Assembly (NCBI GenBank): GCA_024235095.1
Contig: JACKNC010000004.1
Span: 62,001 to 126,000 of the forward strand
Origin: Gammaproteobacteria bacterium
GTDB lineage: Bacteria > Pseudomonadota > Gammaproteobacteria > Competibacterales > Competibacteraceae
Reading direction: 5' to 3'
Length of the DNA stretch: 64,000 nucleotides
In this document: one piece after another, positions 1-8,853 of the stretch
Layout of the letters: each line of letters begins with the position of its first letter
How positions within the stretch are numbered: position 1 is the stretch's first letter
The notes under the pieces: generated by a model
What the model saw: the letters and a program-made list of their open reading frames with translations, nothing else
Database searches by the model: none
Told to the model about the DNA's origin: nothing
Translations under genes and position numbers: made by a program

Positions 1-1269
1 TCGCAATACGCTCAGCGCCAGCGATTCGATATTGCGGATCGTCCCCCGGCCTTCGCAACGCGGGCAGATGACGTGACTGGCCTCATCCAGCGAGGGCCGC
101 AAGCGCTGCCGCGACATTTCCAGCAGACCGAACCGGGAGATACGACCCACCTGCACCCGGGCGCGATCCACTTTCAACGCATCGCGCAACCGATTCTCGA
201 CTTCCCGCTGGTTGCGAGCAGCGTTCATGTCGATGAAGTCGATGACGATCAATCCGCCCAAATCTCGCAAGCGCATTTGACGCGCGATTTCATCGGCGGC
301 TTCCACATTGGTGGTCAGCGCGGTTTCTTCAATGTCGCTGCCCTTGGTGGCACGCGCCGAGTTGATGTCGATGGATACCAGCGCTTCCGTGTAATCGATA
401 ACCACGCTGCCGCCAGAAGGTAGAGTGACCTCGCGTTGATAGGCGGTTTCGATCTGCGATTCGATTTGAAAGCGGGAAAACAGGGGCACATTATCCTGAT
501 ACAGCTTGAGCTTGCTCAGGTTATGCGGCATCACCTGTTGCATGAATTCCTGCGCCTGACGATAGACCGCCGGACTGTCCATCAGGATTTCCCCAATGTC
601 GGCGCGCAGGTAATCGCGGAGCGCACGGATGATAATGTTGCTTTCCTGATAGATCAGGAAGGGCGCCTTTTTTTGCGAGGAGGCGGTTTCAATAGCCCGC
701 CATAAATTCAGCAAGTAATCCAGGTCCCACTGCAATTCTTCCTGAGAGCGGCCCACGCCGGCGGTGCGCACGATCAGGCCCATGCCTTCAGGAATGTCGA
801 GGCTGCTCATGATCTCGCGGATTTCCTGGCGATCCTCGCCTTCGATGCGCCGCGACACTCCACCCGCCCGTGGGTTATTGGGCATCAACACCAGATAGCG
901 GCCCGCCAGACTGATGAAGGTGGTCAGCGCCGCGCCTTTGTTGCCGCGCTCTTCTTTTTCCACCTGAATCACGACTTCCTGGCCTTCGCGGATCGCTTCG
1001 CGGATGCTGGGGCGATTGCTGTCAGCGTGGGGGTCGAAATTGCTGCGATTGATTTCCTTGAAGGGCAGAAAACCATGCCGCTCGGCACCATAATCGACGA
1101 ATGCCGCTTCCAGTCCGGGTTCGACGCGGGTGATGCGTCCTTTATAGATGTTGGATTTTTTCTGTTCCCGCGAGGGCGTTTCGATGTCGAGGTCGAATAA
1201 TTTCTGACCATCAACGAGCGCTACCCGCAACTCTTCCTGCTGAGTCGCGTTAATCAGCATACGTTTCAT
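1..1269 (-). CDS. rne: Ribonuclease E, N-terminal catalytic part (runs off window start)
   Basis: Endoribonuclease that starts mRNA decay and processes rRNA and tRNA precursors as the core of the degradosome. The 423 codons visible begin with the typical MKRMLINATQ start at 1269 and continue open to base 1. An S1 RNA-binding domain is seen at about residues 35-120 (YKGRITRVEPG). The DNase I-like catalytic segment holds the two metal-binding aspartates in VSIDINS and IDFIDM. The zinc-link motif CPRCEGRG lies near residue 405. The C-terminal scaffold region lies outside the window. It is transcribed away from the rluC side, the usual gammaproteobacterial arrangement. The long 5' leader (1270-1591) is discussed separately. 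Identification is very secure. Confidence 0.97.
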   Translation of the reverse strand, partial: MKRMLINATQQEELRVALVDGQKLFDLDIETPSREQKKSNIYKGRITRVEPGLEAAFVDYGAERHGFLPFKEINRSNFDPHADSNRPSIREAIREGQEVVIQVEKEERGNKGAALTTFISLAGRYLVLMPNNPRAGGVSRRIEGEDRQEIREIMSSLDIPEGMGLIVRTAGVGRSQEELQWDLDYLLNLWRAIETASSQKKAPFLIYQESNIIIRALRDYLRADIGEILMDSPAVYRQAQEFMQQVMPHNLSKLKLYQDNVPLFSRFQIESQIETAYQREVTLPSGGSVVIDYTEALVSIDINSARATKGSDIEETALTTNVEAADEIARQMRLRDLGGLIVIDFIDMNAARNQREVENRLRDALKVDRARVQVGRISRFGLLEMSRQRLRPSLDEASHVICPRCEGRGTIRNIESLALSVLR

Positions 1270-1407
1270 AAAGTTGAGATTCCTTGCGCTCAACCATCAC
1301 CGGAGGCAACGCGGTTGTCGCCGAGGCGTGTCTGGGGTGGGAGATAGCCTGGGGAATCAAGGTTCCCAACAAGGGGCCGTCCCCAATACGCCAAAGGTCG
1401 TTGCCCG

Positions 1408-1614
1408 TCGGCTGGGAGCGCGGTCAAGAGCCGCTCGGGTTGAAAAGGGGTTGAGCGGCGGGAAAACCCTTTGAAAACCACCGCTCGCCGGGCAAAATGG
1501 CGCGCAGGCGTGAAAACCGATATCGTGTATTGTTCCAGTTTCGCCGACCTTTCGGGTCATTGGCGACAACCTTGGCAACTATAACAGTCTGATGAACGCG
1601 CTTCAAATAATGCC
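1408..1614. repeat. rne/rluC spacer, copy 1 of a 207-bp duplicated segment
   Basis: This segment covers 184 bases upstream of a broken rluC copy plus its first 23 coding bases. It matches 5622-5828 without indels; I count only four differences in the 184 non-coding bases. It lies about 140 bp upstream of the rne start, so it should contain the rne promoter and part of the 5' leader. In other gammaproteobacteria that leader is a structured autoregulatory element. On the minus strand a TATAGT box is visible just inside the rluC start. Confidence 0.85.
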
Positions 1615-1810
1615 TGCTTCTGCATCGCCCGGTGGGGTGCGCCGTCTGGAAATCACTCCAGAACACGCTGGTCAGCGCTTCGATAATTTTCTGCTCCGCG
1701 AATTGAAGGGTGCACCCAAGTTTGCCGCTGGGCGACGGGAGATTGCCGTCAGCGCTCCGCTGGAGACTGAGCTTTATATCCTGCAAATGCCGTGTTACGT
1801 GAAATTTTGA
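1592..1810 (+). pseudogene. Internally deleted rluC relic
   Basis: The 72 codons start MNALQIMPAS, like intact rluC at 5806, and follow its S4-domain N-terminus to LLRELKGAPK (about residue 39). They then jump directly to the C-terminal motif REIAVSAPL of RluC, losing roughly 270 residues including the catalytic HRLDRETSG segment, and end in an unrelated tail. The remaining coding parts differ from the intact gene at many positions, about a quarter of bases by eye, while the sequence just upstream is almost identical. It cannot encode an active pseudouridine synthase. Confidence 0.85.
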
Positions 1811-1987
1811 CTTTTGCTTTTTTTTGTACATTACACCCTGTCTGTTTGTGATGACACATTGAGTTGATCTCGATACTTTCCTCAAGAGACATTCTGTCTC
1901 TCCCGTACAAGTATCCGGTTGCTCGCCATTGAGTGTTCACCGCTTCTATGTCCACTCACAATATCCTAAAACTACAGGGGATTTCTG

Positions 1988-4645
1988 ATGAAACGACATT
2001 GCCTCTGGCGCAGCGTGTTTCTGCTGTGCTGCTTTTTCCTGCCCGCGCTGGCTAGCGCCGCGCCACTTGAATTGCTGACCAGCGTTAGCAAAGACCCAGT
2101 TGTCCCTGGCGAGGGCTTTTTCTATCGCCTCATGGTCACCAACACTAACCCGCAAGGAGGTGCGCCGCTGGAAGATGTCAAAATCCGGTGGACAGTGCCT
2201 GATGGGCTTGCGGCTTTCTCGCCAGGTAGAATCAACGGCGCCTCTGTATCAGGCTGCGACCGTTACGATGGATGCTACTACGGTCACATCGTAACTCTGA
2301 CCATAGGTACCTTGCTTCCCGGCGAAAGTCGCGAAATACAAATCCCAGTATGGGCGCGCTCCAACATTCCAATCACTGAACTACCCCAACCACTGATTGC
2401 CGAGTTTGAGGGGAGCTACGCTGACAGCGAACAGCTTCTAGTGAAGGAAACACTGACCATCGCAACCGCAAGCACACTGGATATCGAACTCAGCGCGACA
2501 CCCACGCCACTCATGCCCGGCGAAGAACTCACATATACACTGACATTCAGCAATTCTGGTACACAGGCTTTGAATGATGCCGATCTTACCCTGCGACTCC
2601 CTACCGGCGTCACTGTCCTTAACAATGGCGGCGGCACATTGCTTGGCAACAACATCATCTGGTCGATTGACCAACTCAATTCCGGAACCAGCGACCGCCG
2701 ACAAGTTCAGGTGCAAGATTCGATCAACGACGTTAGCCATGTCTTATACGCCCAAGCTGAAATTGATGACAAGGTAGGCGTAGCAGGACCGGATGTAAGG
2801 GCATCACTCCTGACGCCGTTTCGCAATAACCGTCCACTTGAATTGGCGCTGACTGTTAGTGACGATCCGTTGGTGCGTGGGCAAGGTTTCTTCTATCACC
2901 TGACTGTTGCTAACACCAACCCGACTTCAGGAGCACCGATGGAAAATGTCAGGATTTGGGGAATGGTGCCTCAGCTCGCAGCTTTTGGGCCAGGCAGAAT
3001 CACCGGGGCTTCTGCATCAGGTTGTGATCGCTACGATGGGTGCTACTACGGTCACATACTGACTCTCTCCGTAGGCACCTTGCTTCCCGGCGAGAGTCGT
3101 GAAATACAAATCCCAGTGTGGACAAAAAACGATGCATCTTTTGGTCACTTGGTTCCAATTCGATTTTTCGGCAGTTATGACGCTGATCCTCTTATTGAAC
3201 CAGTCATAGTCGCCGATACTATTGCTATCGAGCAATTTAAAACTCTGGATATCAATCTCAGCGCCAATCCTGCGCCGATTATGCCCTCGGGTCAGCTTAT
3301 TTACGAGCTGCTGTATGGCAACACCGATTTTGCCGCTGCCAATGGTTCATTGGAACTGACTCTGCCCGATCAGGTGCAAGTGCTGGACAGCGATGGCGGC
3401 ATCCAGACCGGCAATATCATCGTTTGGGACAACATCGGCCCGCTTGGCTCAGGTCGGGGCAGCCGTCGGCAGGTTGTGGTTGAGGATACCCGTGGTCTCG
3501 AAGGCCGTTTGCTGCAAGCAGAAGCGCGTCTCGTAAATGATGCCAGCTTTAAATCCTGGGCAGCGCGTTCAGCATTGTCTGTCTCGGCGCGCACTGTTGT
3601 TCCTCTCAGCATGACGGCTGCGCTCAGCAAAGACCCACTAGCCCAAGGCGATGACTTTCGATATGAGTTGATGGTGACCAATACCAACCCCATTTCTGGA
3701 GCATCCTTGGAAAATGTCAGAATTCAGTGGATGGTGCCTAATGAACTCAAGGCTTTTGGGCCTGGTAGCATCACCGGCGCTTCTGCATCAGGTTGTGATC
3801 GTTACGATGGATGTTACTATGGTCACATCGTGACTCTGACCATAGGTACGCTTGATCCTGGCGAAAGCCGCGAAGTGTACATCCCGGTCACAGTCAAAGA
3901 TGATTTAATTCCCGGTATACTGTTTGAGACGCATTTCATTGGCAATGCCAATTTTCCCAATGGTGTCAATATACAGCAGTTAACAGCTACCGTTGGTGCG
4001 CTGATTGGTGAATACGCCGTTACCGTTCCCACCCATGCCCTAACCGTGACCACAACCGGAACCGGAACCGGTACGGTGAGCAGCAACCCCGCTGGGATCA
4101 ACTGCGGCAGCGACTGTTCACAAAGCTATCCCGAAGGCGCATCAGTCACGCTGACAGCCAACCCCGACAGCAACTCCACCTTTGCTGGCTGGAGCGGAGC
4201 CTGTTCGGGGTCTGGGACTTGCGTGGTTACGATGGACGCCGCCAAGAACGTCACCGCGACCTTTGCTCTCGAAAACAGCGATCCCGCCACGACTCTGATC
4301 ACCCACTACTACGTCTCGATTCTCGAACGCGAGCCGGAAGAAGAGGGCCTGGCCTTCTGGAAAGACCAGATCGCTGAGAAGCAGGCAAACGGCGAGGATG
4401 TAAAGCCGGTTTTCCGCGCAATGGCCGCTTTCTTCTTCTTCAGCGAGGAATACATCGGTCGAAACACCACCAATATCCAGTTCCTCACCAATCTGTACCT
4501 GACCTTCTTCCAGCGGGAACCAGATGATGAAGGGCTGGAGTTCTGGTTAGTACAATTGGTCGGCGGTATGTCGCGCAACCAAGCCATGCAAGGCTTCCTG
4601 TTCTCGCCGGAATTCACTAGCTTCATGGAAGAACTGGGGTTCTAA
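1988..4645 (+). CDS. Large secreted repeat protein with C-terminal DUF4214 domain
   Basis: 885 residues. A signal peptide is clear at residues 1-25 (hydrophobic core, ALASAA cleavage site). Three long repeats of about 210-280 residues follow, each with DPLV.G..F.Y.L.VTNTNP and a GCDRYDGCYYGHI motif. They resemble the DUF11/CARDB-type immunoglobulin-like folds of surface proteins. Next comes a bacterial-repeat (InlB/Flg_new type) module of about 75 residues rich in G, T and C, then a DUF4214 domain (about residues 765-885, THYYVSILEREPEEEGL). The start is supported by an AGGGGA box seven bases upstream. Function is probably surface attachment or matrix. It sits between the duplicated rne/rluC spacers and so arrived with that insertion. 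The closest relative in the window is the protein at 12862-16374, which shares only the C-terminal domain and module type. Confidence 0.85.
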   Translation: MKRHCLWRSVFLLCCFFLPALASAAPLELLTSVSKDPVVPGEGFFYRLMVTNTNPQGGAPLEDVKIRWTVPDGLAAFSPGRINGASVSGCDRYDGCYYGHIVTLTIGTLLPGESREIQIPVWARSNIPITELPQPLIAEFEGSYADSEQLLVKETLTIATASTLDIELSATPTPLMPGEELTYTLTFSNSGTQALNDADLTLRLPTGVTVLNNGGGTLLGNNIIWSIDQLNSGTSDRRQVQVQDSINDVSHVLYAQAEIDDKVGVAGPDVRASLLTPFRNNRPLELALTVSDDPLVRGQGFFYHLTVANTNPTSGAPMENVRIWGMVPQLAAFGPGRITGASASGCDRYDGCYYGHILTLSVGTLLPGESREIQIPVWTKNDASFGHLVPIRFFGSYDADPLIEPVIVADTIAIEQFKTLDINLSANPAPIMPSGQLIYELLYGNTDFAAANGSLELTLPDQVQVLDSDGGIQTGNIIVWDNIGPLGSGRGSRRQVVVEDTRGLEGRLLQAEARLVNDASFKSWAARSALSVSARTVVPLSMTAALSKDPLAQGDDFRYELMVTNTNPISGASLENVRIQWMVPNELKAFGPGSITGASASGCDRYDGCYYGHIVTLTIGTLDPGESREVYIPVTVKDDLIPGILFETHFIGNANFPNGVNIQQLTATVGALIGEYAVTVPTHALTVTTTGTGTGTVSSNPAGINCGSDCSQSYPEGASVTLTANPDSNSTFAGWSGACSGSGTCVVTMDAAKNVTATFALENSDPATTLITHYYVSILEREPEEEGLAFWKDQIAEKQANGEDVKPVFRAMAAFFFFSEEYIGRNTTNIQFLTNLYLTFFQREPDDEGLEFWLVQLVGGMSRNQAMQGFLFSPEFTSFMEELGF

Positions 4646-4770
4646 AGGAATTTAGGGCGCAGGATGCAATTCCCATGCATTCCCGACCTCTTTTCCTGGA
4701 GCCGACCCGGTCATGAAATCTCCCGCGACCGGGTTAGATCGTCAGCGTCCGCCAAGGGAGGCAGGCTGGG

Positions 4771-5577
4771 CTAATGCCGGGTTTTCAAATAGGCTTCCAA
4801 CTGCTGCAATTCCTCCGGGGACAAGCCGCGCAGCCGCTCCTCGGGGGACAAGCCGCGCAGCCGCTCCTCGGGCGGCAGGCCGCGCAGCCACGCCTCCAGG
4901 GGAATGCTGTCCAGGAACCGGCGGTGGATTTCCTCAGCGAATTCGGCCAGGGTCTGGGCCATGCGCGGATCCTCCAAAAGATGGGTCAAGTACAATTGAT
5001 ACAGCAATTCCCAAGCGCCAGCGCGCCGGGGACGATAATGCCGCACCCCGTGACGGATACGTTCCTGCCGGCTACTGAACAGTTCCCAGAAGGCATTCCG
5101 GGGGTGCGGCGCAATCCGGTTAAGGACGATCAGGCGCACGGTTTGCGTTCCCCACACTACGTCAGAAACCCCCGGCCAAGCGGTCTTGCGTAGATGCTGC
5201 CCCTGACTCAGCGCACGCGGATGGCGGGTGGCGACAGCATACAATTGAAACTGACCGACGTCGGGCAGGTTCCCTTCGTCATCCTCCAACTGCTTGCGGT
5301 AATTGACAAAATGACCGAGCAGTTCGTCAAACGCCCAGCCGTCCATCGCCTCGCGCTGCGATTTATAGGTCAACAGGTTGTGTCGACGAAAATTCTCCAG
5401 ACCGTCGGGCAATTCGCCCGCGCCGCCGGATGCGCATTGTTCAATGATGGCGACATCCAGCTGCTGCTTTTGCAAGGCCAGGTTGCGTTCGAGTTCCACG
5501 CGCCAAGGAGTATCCTGGAAAAGATCAGTGAGGGTCAGGCCAAACAACCAATGCCAATCGGTCAGGCGGTCGGTCAT
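4771..5577 (-). CDS. Rpn-family PD-(D/E)XK nuclease / transposase-like protein
   Basis: 268 residues resembling the recombination-promoting nuclease (Rpn/YhgA-like, DUF4351-bearing) family. The N-terminal half contains LDVAIIEQ followed by a LLTYKS strand, consistent with a PD-(D/E)XK core, although the exact catalytic set is not fully convincing. The C-terminus carries near-perfect nine-residue repeats (LRGLSPEER) encoded by 27-bp DNA repeats; such tails are common in this family. The gene reads leftwards from the second rne/rluC spacer, so the captured rne leader is now its upstream region. Members are proposed to help horizontal transfer; the role here is unknown. Confidence 0.75.
   Translation of the reverse strand: MTDRLTDWHWLFGLTLTDLFQDTPWRVELERNLALQKQQLDVAIIEQCASGGAGELPDGLENFRRHNLLTYKSQREAMDGWAFDELLGHFVNYRKQLEDDEGNLPDVGQFQLYAVATRHPRALSQGQHLRKTAWPGVSDVVWGTQTVRLIVLNRIAPHPRNAFWELFSSRQERIRHGVRHYRPRRAGAWELLYQLYLTHLLEDPRMAQTLAEFAEEIHRRFLDSIPLEAWLRGLPPEERLRGLSPEERLRGLSPEELQQLEAYLKTRH
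4811..4891. repeat. Three tandem 27-bp repeats inside the Rpn-like gene
   Basis: Three 27-bp units begin at 4811, 4838 and 4865, differing at only a few bases. They encode the repeated LRGLSPEER nonapeptide at the C-terminus. The length keeps the frame, so copy number can change without breaking the protein. Confidence 0.85.
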
Positions 5578-5621
5578 ATCACATTCCTCTCCCCCCTTTG
5601 AAAACCGGGCTTAGAGGCGGA

Positions 5622-5828
5622 TCGGCTGGGAGCGCGATCAAGAGCCGCTCGGGTTGAAAAGGGGTTGAGCGACGGAAAAACCCTTTGAAAACCACCGCTC
5701 GCCGGGCAAAATGGCGCGCAGGCGTGAAAACCGATATCGTGTATTGTTCCAGTTTCGCCGACCTTTCGGGTCATTGGCGACAACCTTTGCAACTATAACA
5801 GTCTGATGAACGCGCTTCAAATAATGCC
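5622..5828. repeat. rne/rluC spacer, copy 2 of the duplicated segment
   Basis: Partner of 1408-1614. Here it precedes the intact rluC and, in the other direction, the Rpn-like gene starting at 5577, not rne. The TATAAC box about ten bases upstream of the rluC ATG could serve as its -10 element. Confidence 0.85.
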
Positions 5829-6855
5829 AGCTTCCACGTCTTCCAACAGGGTGCGCTACCTGGAAATTGCGCCAGAACATACCGGCCAGCGCCTCGACAA
5901 CTTTTTGCTGCGTGAACTGAAGGGCGCGCCCAAGAGCCTGATTTATCGTATCTTACGCACCGGTGAAGTGCGCTTGAACGGTGGACGGGTTCAACCTCGT
6001 CATCGTCTGCAAACCGGTGATGTGCTGCGCATTCCGCCGCTGCGGCTGGCGGAACCGGATGATCGGCCCTTCCATCCGCCGTCAGGGCTGGCCGAACGAT
6101 TGCGGGCAGCGGTGATTTACGAGGACCGGGACCTGCTGGCGCTGGACAAGCCGGCGGGACTGGCGGTGCATAAGGGCAGCGGCGTCGATTACGGGATCAT
6201 TGAAATTCTGCGGGCATTGCGGCCCGAGGAGCCGTTTCTGGAGTTGGCGCACCGGCTGGATCGGGAAACCAGCGGTTGTCTAATGCTGGCGCGGACACCG
6301 ACTGCGTTGCGGCACATTCAGGAAGCGTTCCGGGACGGGCGGGTAGAAAAGCGCTATCTGGCGTTGGCGCGGGGTCACTGGAATCTCGGTGCGCATGAAG
6401 TGAACCAGCCGTTGCGGCGCAACATCCTGCGCGGTGGGGAACGTATGGTCGAAGCGCTGGACGATGGCAAACCCGCCCTGACCCGGTTCCGTCCGGTGAG
6501 TTTGCACGCAACCGCTTCTCTGCTGGAAGTTCGCATCGCCACGGGCCGCACTCATCAGATTCGCGTTCACGCCGCGCATATCGGCTATCCCCTGGCGGGC
6601 GACGACAAGTATGGCGATGCAGTTTTCAACCGGACGATGGCAGAAGGTTATGGGCTGCGCCGGCTGTTTCTGCATGCGCACAGTCTGAATTTGCCGCTGG
6701 GTGGGCGGGAGATCGCTGTCAGCGCGCCCCTGGACGCCGAACTCAAGGCGGTGCTGGATCTTCTCGGTTCAGCGAAACCGCGTGGCCACTCTTCTAACCT
6801 TTCTTCTCCCTGGCCCGCTTCCCCTGCGAGGGGCAAGCGGTCATTTAAGCGATAA
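5806..6855 (+). CDS. rluC: 23S rRNA pseudouridine synthase RluC
   Basis: 349 residues. It converts specific uridines of 23S rRNA (955/2504/2580 in E. coli) to pseudouridine. An S4 RNA-binding domain occupies about residues 20-85. The catalytic aspartate sits in HRLDRETSGCL near residue 150, and RTHQIRVHAAHIGYPLAGDDKYG is the conserved RluA-class block. The protein is about 30 residues longer than E. coli RluC. The extra tail (after LDLLGSAKP) is read from repeat-like DNA and is probably not functional. sppA follows after 15 bp, so co-transcription is likely. The start is shared with the broken copy at 1592. Confidence 0.95.
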   Translation: MNALQIMPASTSSNRVRYLEIAPEHTGQRLDNFLLRELKGAPKSLIYRILRTGEVRLNGGRVQPRHRLQTGDVLRIPPLRLAEPDDRPFHPPSGLAERLRAAVIYEDRDLLALDKPAGLAVHKGSGVDYGIIEILRALRPEEPFLELAHRLDRETSGCLMLARTPTALRHIQEAFRDGRVEKRYLALARGHWNLGAHEVNQPLRRNILRGGERMVEALDDGKPALTRFRPVSLHATASLLEVRIATGRTHQIRVHAAHIGYPLAGDDKYGDAVFNRTMAEGYGLRRLFLHAHSLNLPLGGREIAVSAPLDAELKAVLDLLGSAKPRGHSSNLSSPWPASPARGKRSFKR

Positions 6856-6870
6856 TGCCGAGAATTCACG

Positions 6871-7845
6871 ATGAATGAGCTGAATCCGAATACCAGTCCC
6901 CCCGATGATGAGCGCTGGGCGCGGGACACCCTGACCAAACTGGCGTTCGCCTCGGCCACCGAGCAACGGCGAGCGCGGCGCTGGGGGATTTTCTTCAAAT
7001 TCCTGTTCTTCGGTTATCTGGTATTGCTGCTTGTTCTGGCCTGGCCGGACAATCTCGGCAAGGCCACCGCCAGCGCCAAGCGTCATACCGCCCTGGTTCG
7101 CGTGGAGGGTCTGATCGCCAGCAGCACCGAAGCCAGCGCCAAGAATCTTATCGGAGCGCTGCGCAAAGCGTTCAAGGATAACAATACCGTAGGCGTCATC
7201 CTGCAAATCAACAGTCCCGGCGGCAGTCCGGTGCAGGCGGGAGAGATTTACGATGAGATTTGGAAACTGCGCGAGCAATATCCCAAAATTCCCGTTCACG
7301 CCGTCGTCAGTGATGTGTGCGCTTCGGGCGGCTATTACATTGCCGCTGCGGCGCAGAATATCTACGCGAACCAGGCCAGCATCGTCGGCTCTATCGGCGT
7401 GCGCATGGACAGTTTTGGCTTTACCGAGGCAATCGCCAAGCTGGGCGTGGAGCGGCGGGCCTATGCCGCTGGCGTCAATAAGGATTTTCTCGATCCTTTC
7501 AAGCCGGTGAATCCGGACGAGGTTCAACATTTACAAGGGATGCTGGACGCCATTCACCAGCAATTCATCACGGCGGTAAAAAAAGGCCGGGGCGAACGGT
7601 TAAAAGATCAGCCTGAGATCTTCAGTGGTCTGATGTGGACCGGCGCGCAGGGTGTGGAACTGGGTCTGGTGGATGCTCTGGGCAGCGCCCGTTATGTGGC
7701 CGAGGAGGTCATTGGGGAAAAGACGATCCTGGACTACACCCAGCACACCGGTTGGATCGAGCGATTGCTGGATGAGGTGGAGGCCAGTGCAGGAGCGGCG
7801 CTGCGGGAGGGATTGAGCATCGAGGGAACACCGCAGTGGCGGTAA
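6871..7845 (+). CDS. sppA: Signal peptide peptidase SppA, S49 family (short form)
   Basis: 324 residues. Inner-membrane protease that digests cleaved signal peptides. One membrane segment is visible at residues 40-58 after a basic cytoplasmic N-terminus. The S49 core holds INSPGGSP (115-120), the nucleophile serine in CASGGYYIA (Ser152), GSIGVRM (173-179) and a candidate general-base lysine in GVNKD (Lys204). The length fits the single-domain type, not the 600-residue E. coli form. It lies directly behind rluC, a common gammaproteobacterial order. Confidence 0.93.
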   Translation: MNELNPNTSPPDDERWARDTLTKLAFASATEQRRARRWGIFFKFLFFGYLVLLLVLAWPDNLGKATASAKRHTALVRVEGLIASSTEASAKNLIGALRKAFKDNNTVGVILQINSPGGSPVQAGEIYDEIWKLREQYPKIPVHAVVSDVCASGGYYIAAAAQNIYANQASIVGSIGVRMDSFGFTEAIAKLGVERRAYAAGVNKDFLDPFKPVNPDEVQHLQGMLDAIHQQFITAVKKGRGERLKDQPEIFSGLMWTGAQGVELGLVDALGSARYVAEEVIGEKTILDYTQHTGWIERLLDEVEASAGAALREGLSIEGTPQWR

Positions 7846-7869
7846 AATCGTGGATGTGCATTTGCATGT

Positions 7870-7957
7870 TCTCTCCTTTAGCAAAGGGGAGTGAGGGGGG
7901 ATTCTAGCCTCGTCGCCCGTGCGAAATCCCCCCAGCCCCCTTTTTCAAAGGGGGAGC
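7870..7957. repeat. Composite palindromic repeat (types B and A)
   Basis: It contains a CTCCTTTAGCAAAGGGGAG palindrome followed by a GGGGGATT tail (type B). After a spacer of about 20 bp comes CCCCCTTTTTCAAAGGGGG (type A, inverted). It occupies the sppA-mepA gap. The same two-part module recurs at six further sites. Confidence 0.8.
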
Positions 7958-7995
7958 CCTGCCCATCTATCTTGCACTGAAAGGAGCACATTCGC

Positions 7996-8853
7996 ATGAC
8001 GATTCGATTCATTACACTCCTGTTCCTGCTATCCGCGGGCATGACTGCCGCCCATGCCGGTAATGCCTGGAGTCAAGTCCGCAATCCGCTCGTGGGCCAA
8101 CCTGAAGTCATCGGTTCTTACGCGAATGGCTGCATTGCCGGAGCAGTCGCCTTACCGCTGGTGGGCGATGGTTATCAGGTGATGCGCGCTAGTCGCAACC
8201 GCTATTATGGTCATCCGTTGCTGATTCGCTTCATTGAACAGCAGGGTCGGCAGGCGGCGGCGCGCGGCGGCCGATTATTGATTGGCGACTTGGGACAACC
8301 GCGTGGCGGCCCCATGTCCAATGGTCACCGCAGCCACCAAAGTGGGCTGGATGTGGATGTATGGTTTTTGCAGCAACCGCGTGATCGCATCTTATCTAGG
8401 GCGGATACCGAGCAGATCAACATGCGGTCGATGGTGCGCGCCGCCGATGGCGCCTTAAATCTTTCCCGTTGGTCGCCGCATTACCGCGACGCTTTGAAAT
8501 TCGCCGCGCAATCGCCGTATGTCGAGCGCATCTTTGTGAATGCGATTATCAAGCAAGCATTGTGCGAGAGTGAAACGGATCGAAGCTGGTTGCACAAGTT
8601 GCGTCCCTGGTGGGGTCACGATGCGCATTTCCATGTTCGGTTGGCCTGTCCCCCAAATTCCGCTCAGTGTAAATCACAGAATCCGATCCCGCTGGGTGAT
8701 GGTTGTGACACTGATTTAGGGAATTGGGTTCGTGATCTCGTCCAGGCGGCGCGGTCGCCCAAGCCGTATCGGAAGCCTAAACCGCCTTCTGTGGAAAATC
8801 TGCCAGCAGCGTGCCAGTTCGTCTTGAGCAACGCTGCGCAGGCCACGCCATGA
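7996..8853 (+). CDS. mepA: Penicillin-insensitive murein endopeptidase MepA
   Basis: 285 residues. Periplasmic LAS-type metallopeptidase (M74) that cuts D-alanyl-meso-DAP crosslinks in peptidoglycan. A signal peptide spans residues 1-21 (AAHA-GN). Metal ligands are visible in the SNGHRSHQSGLDVDVW block (His111, Asp119 region) and in WWGHDAHFHVR near residue 208. The AAGGAG box before the ATG decides the start. Its stop codon overlaps the start of the next gene (ATGA), so the two are translationally coupled even though their functions are unrelated. Confidence 0.94.
   Translation: MTIRFITLLFLLSAGMTAAHAGNAWSQVRNPLVGQPEVIGSYANGCIAGAVALPLVGDGYQVMRASRNRYYGHPLLIRFIEQQGRQAAARGGRLLIGDLGQPRGGPMSNGHRSHQSGLDVDVWFLQQPRDRILSRADTEQINMRSMVRAADGALNLSRWSPHYRDALKFAAQSPYVERIFVNAIIKQALCESETDRSWLHKLRPWWGHDAHFHVRLACPPNSAQCKSQNPIPLGDGCDTDLGNWVRDLVQAARSPKPYRKPKPPSVENLPAACQFVLSNAAQATP

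Noticed and set aside
1424..1885. 153-codon minus-strand frame in the rne/rluC spacer
   Set aside because: It runs through the spacer and the rluC relic antisense, has no homology and is not preserved in the second spacer copy.
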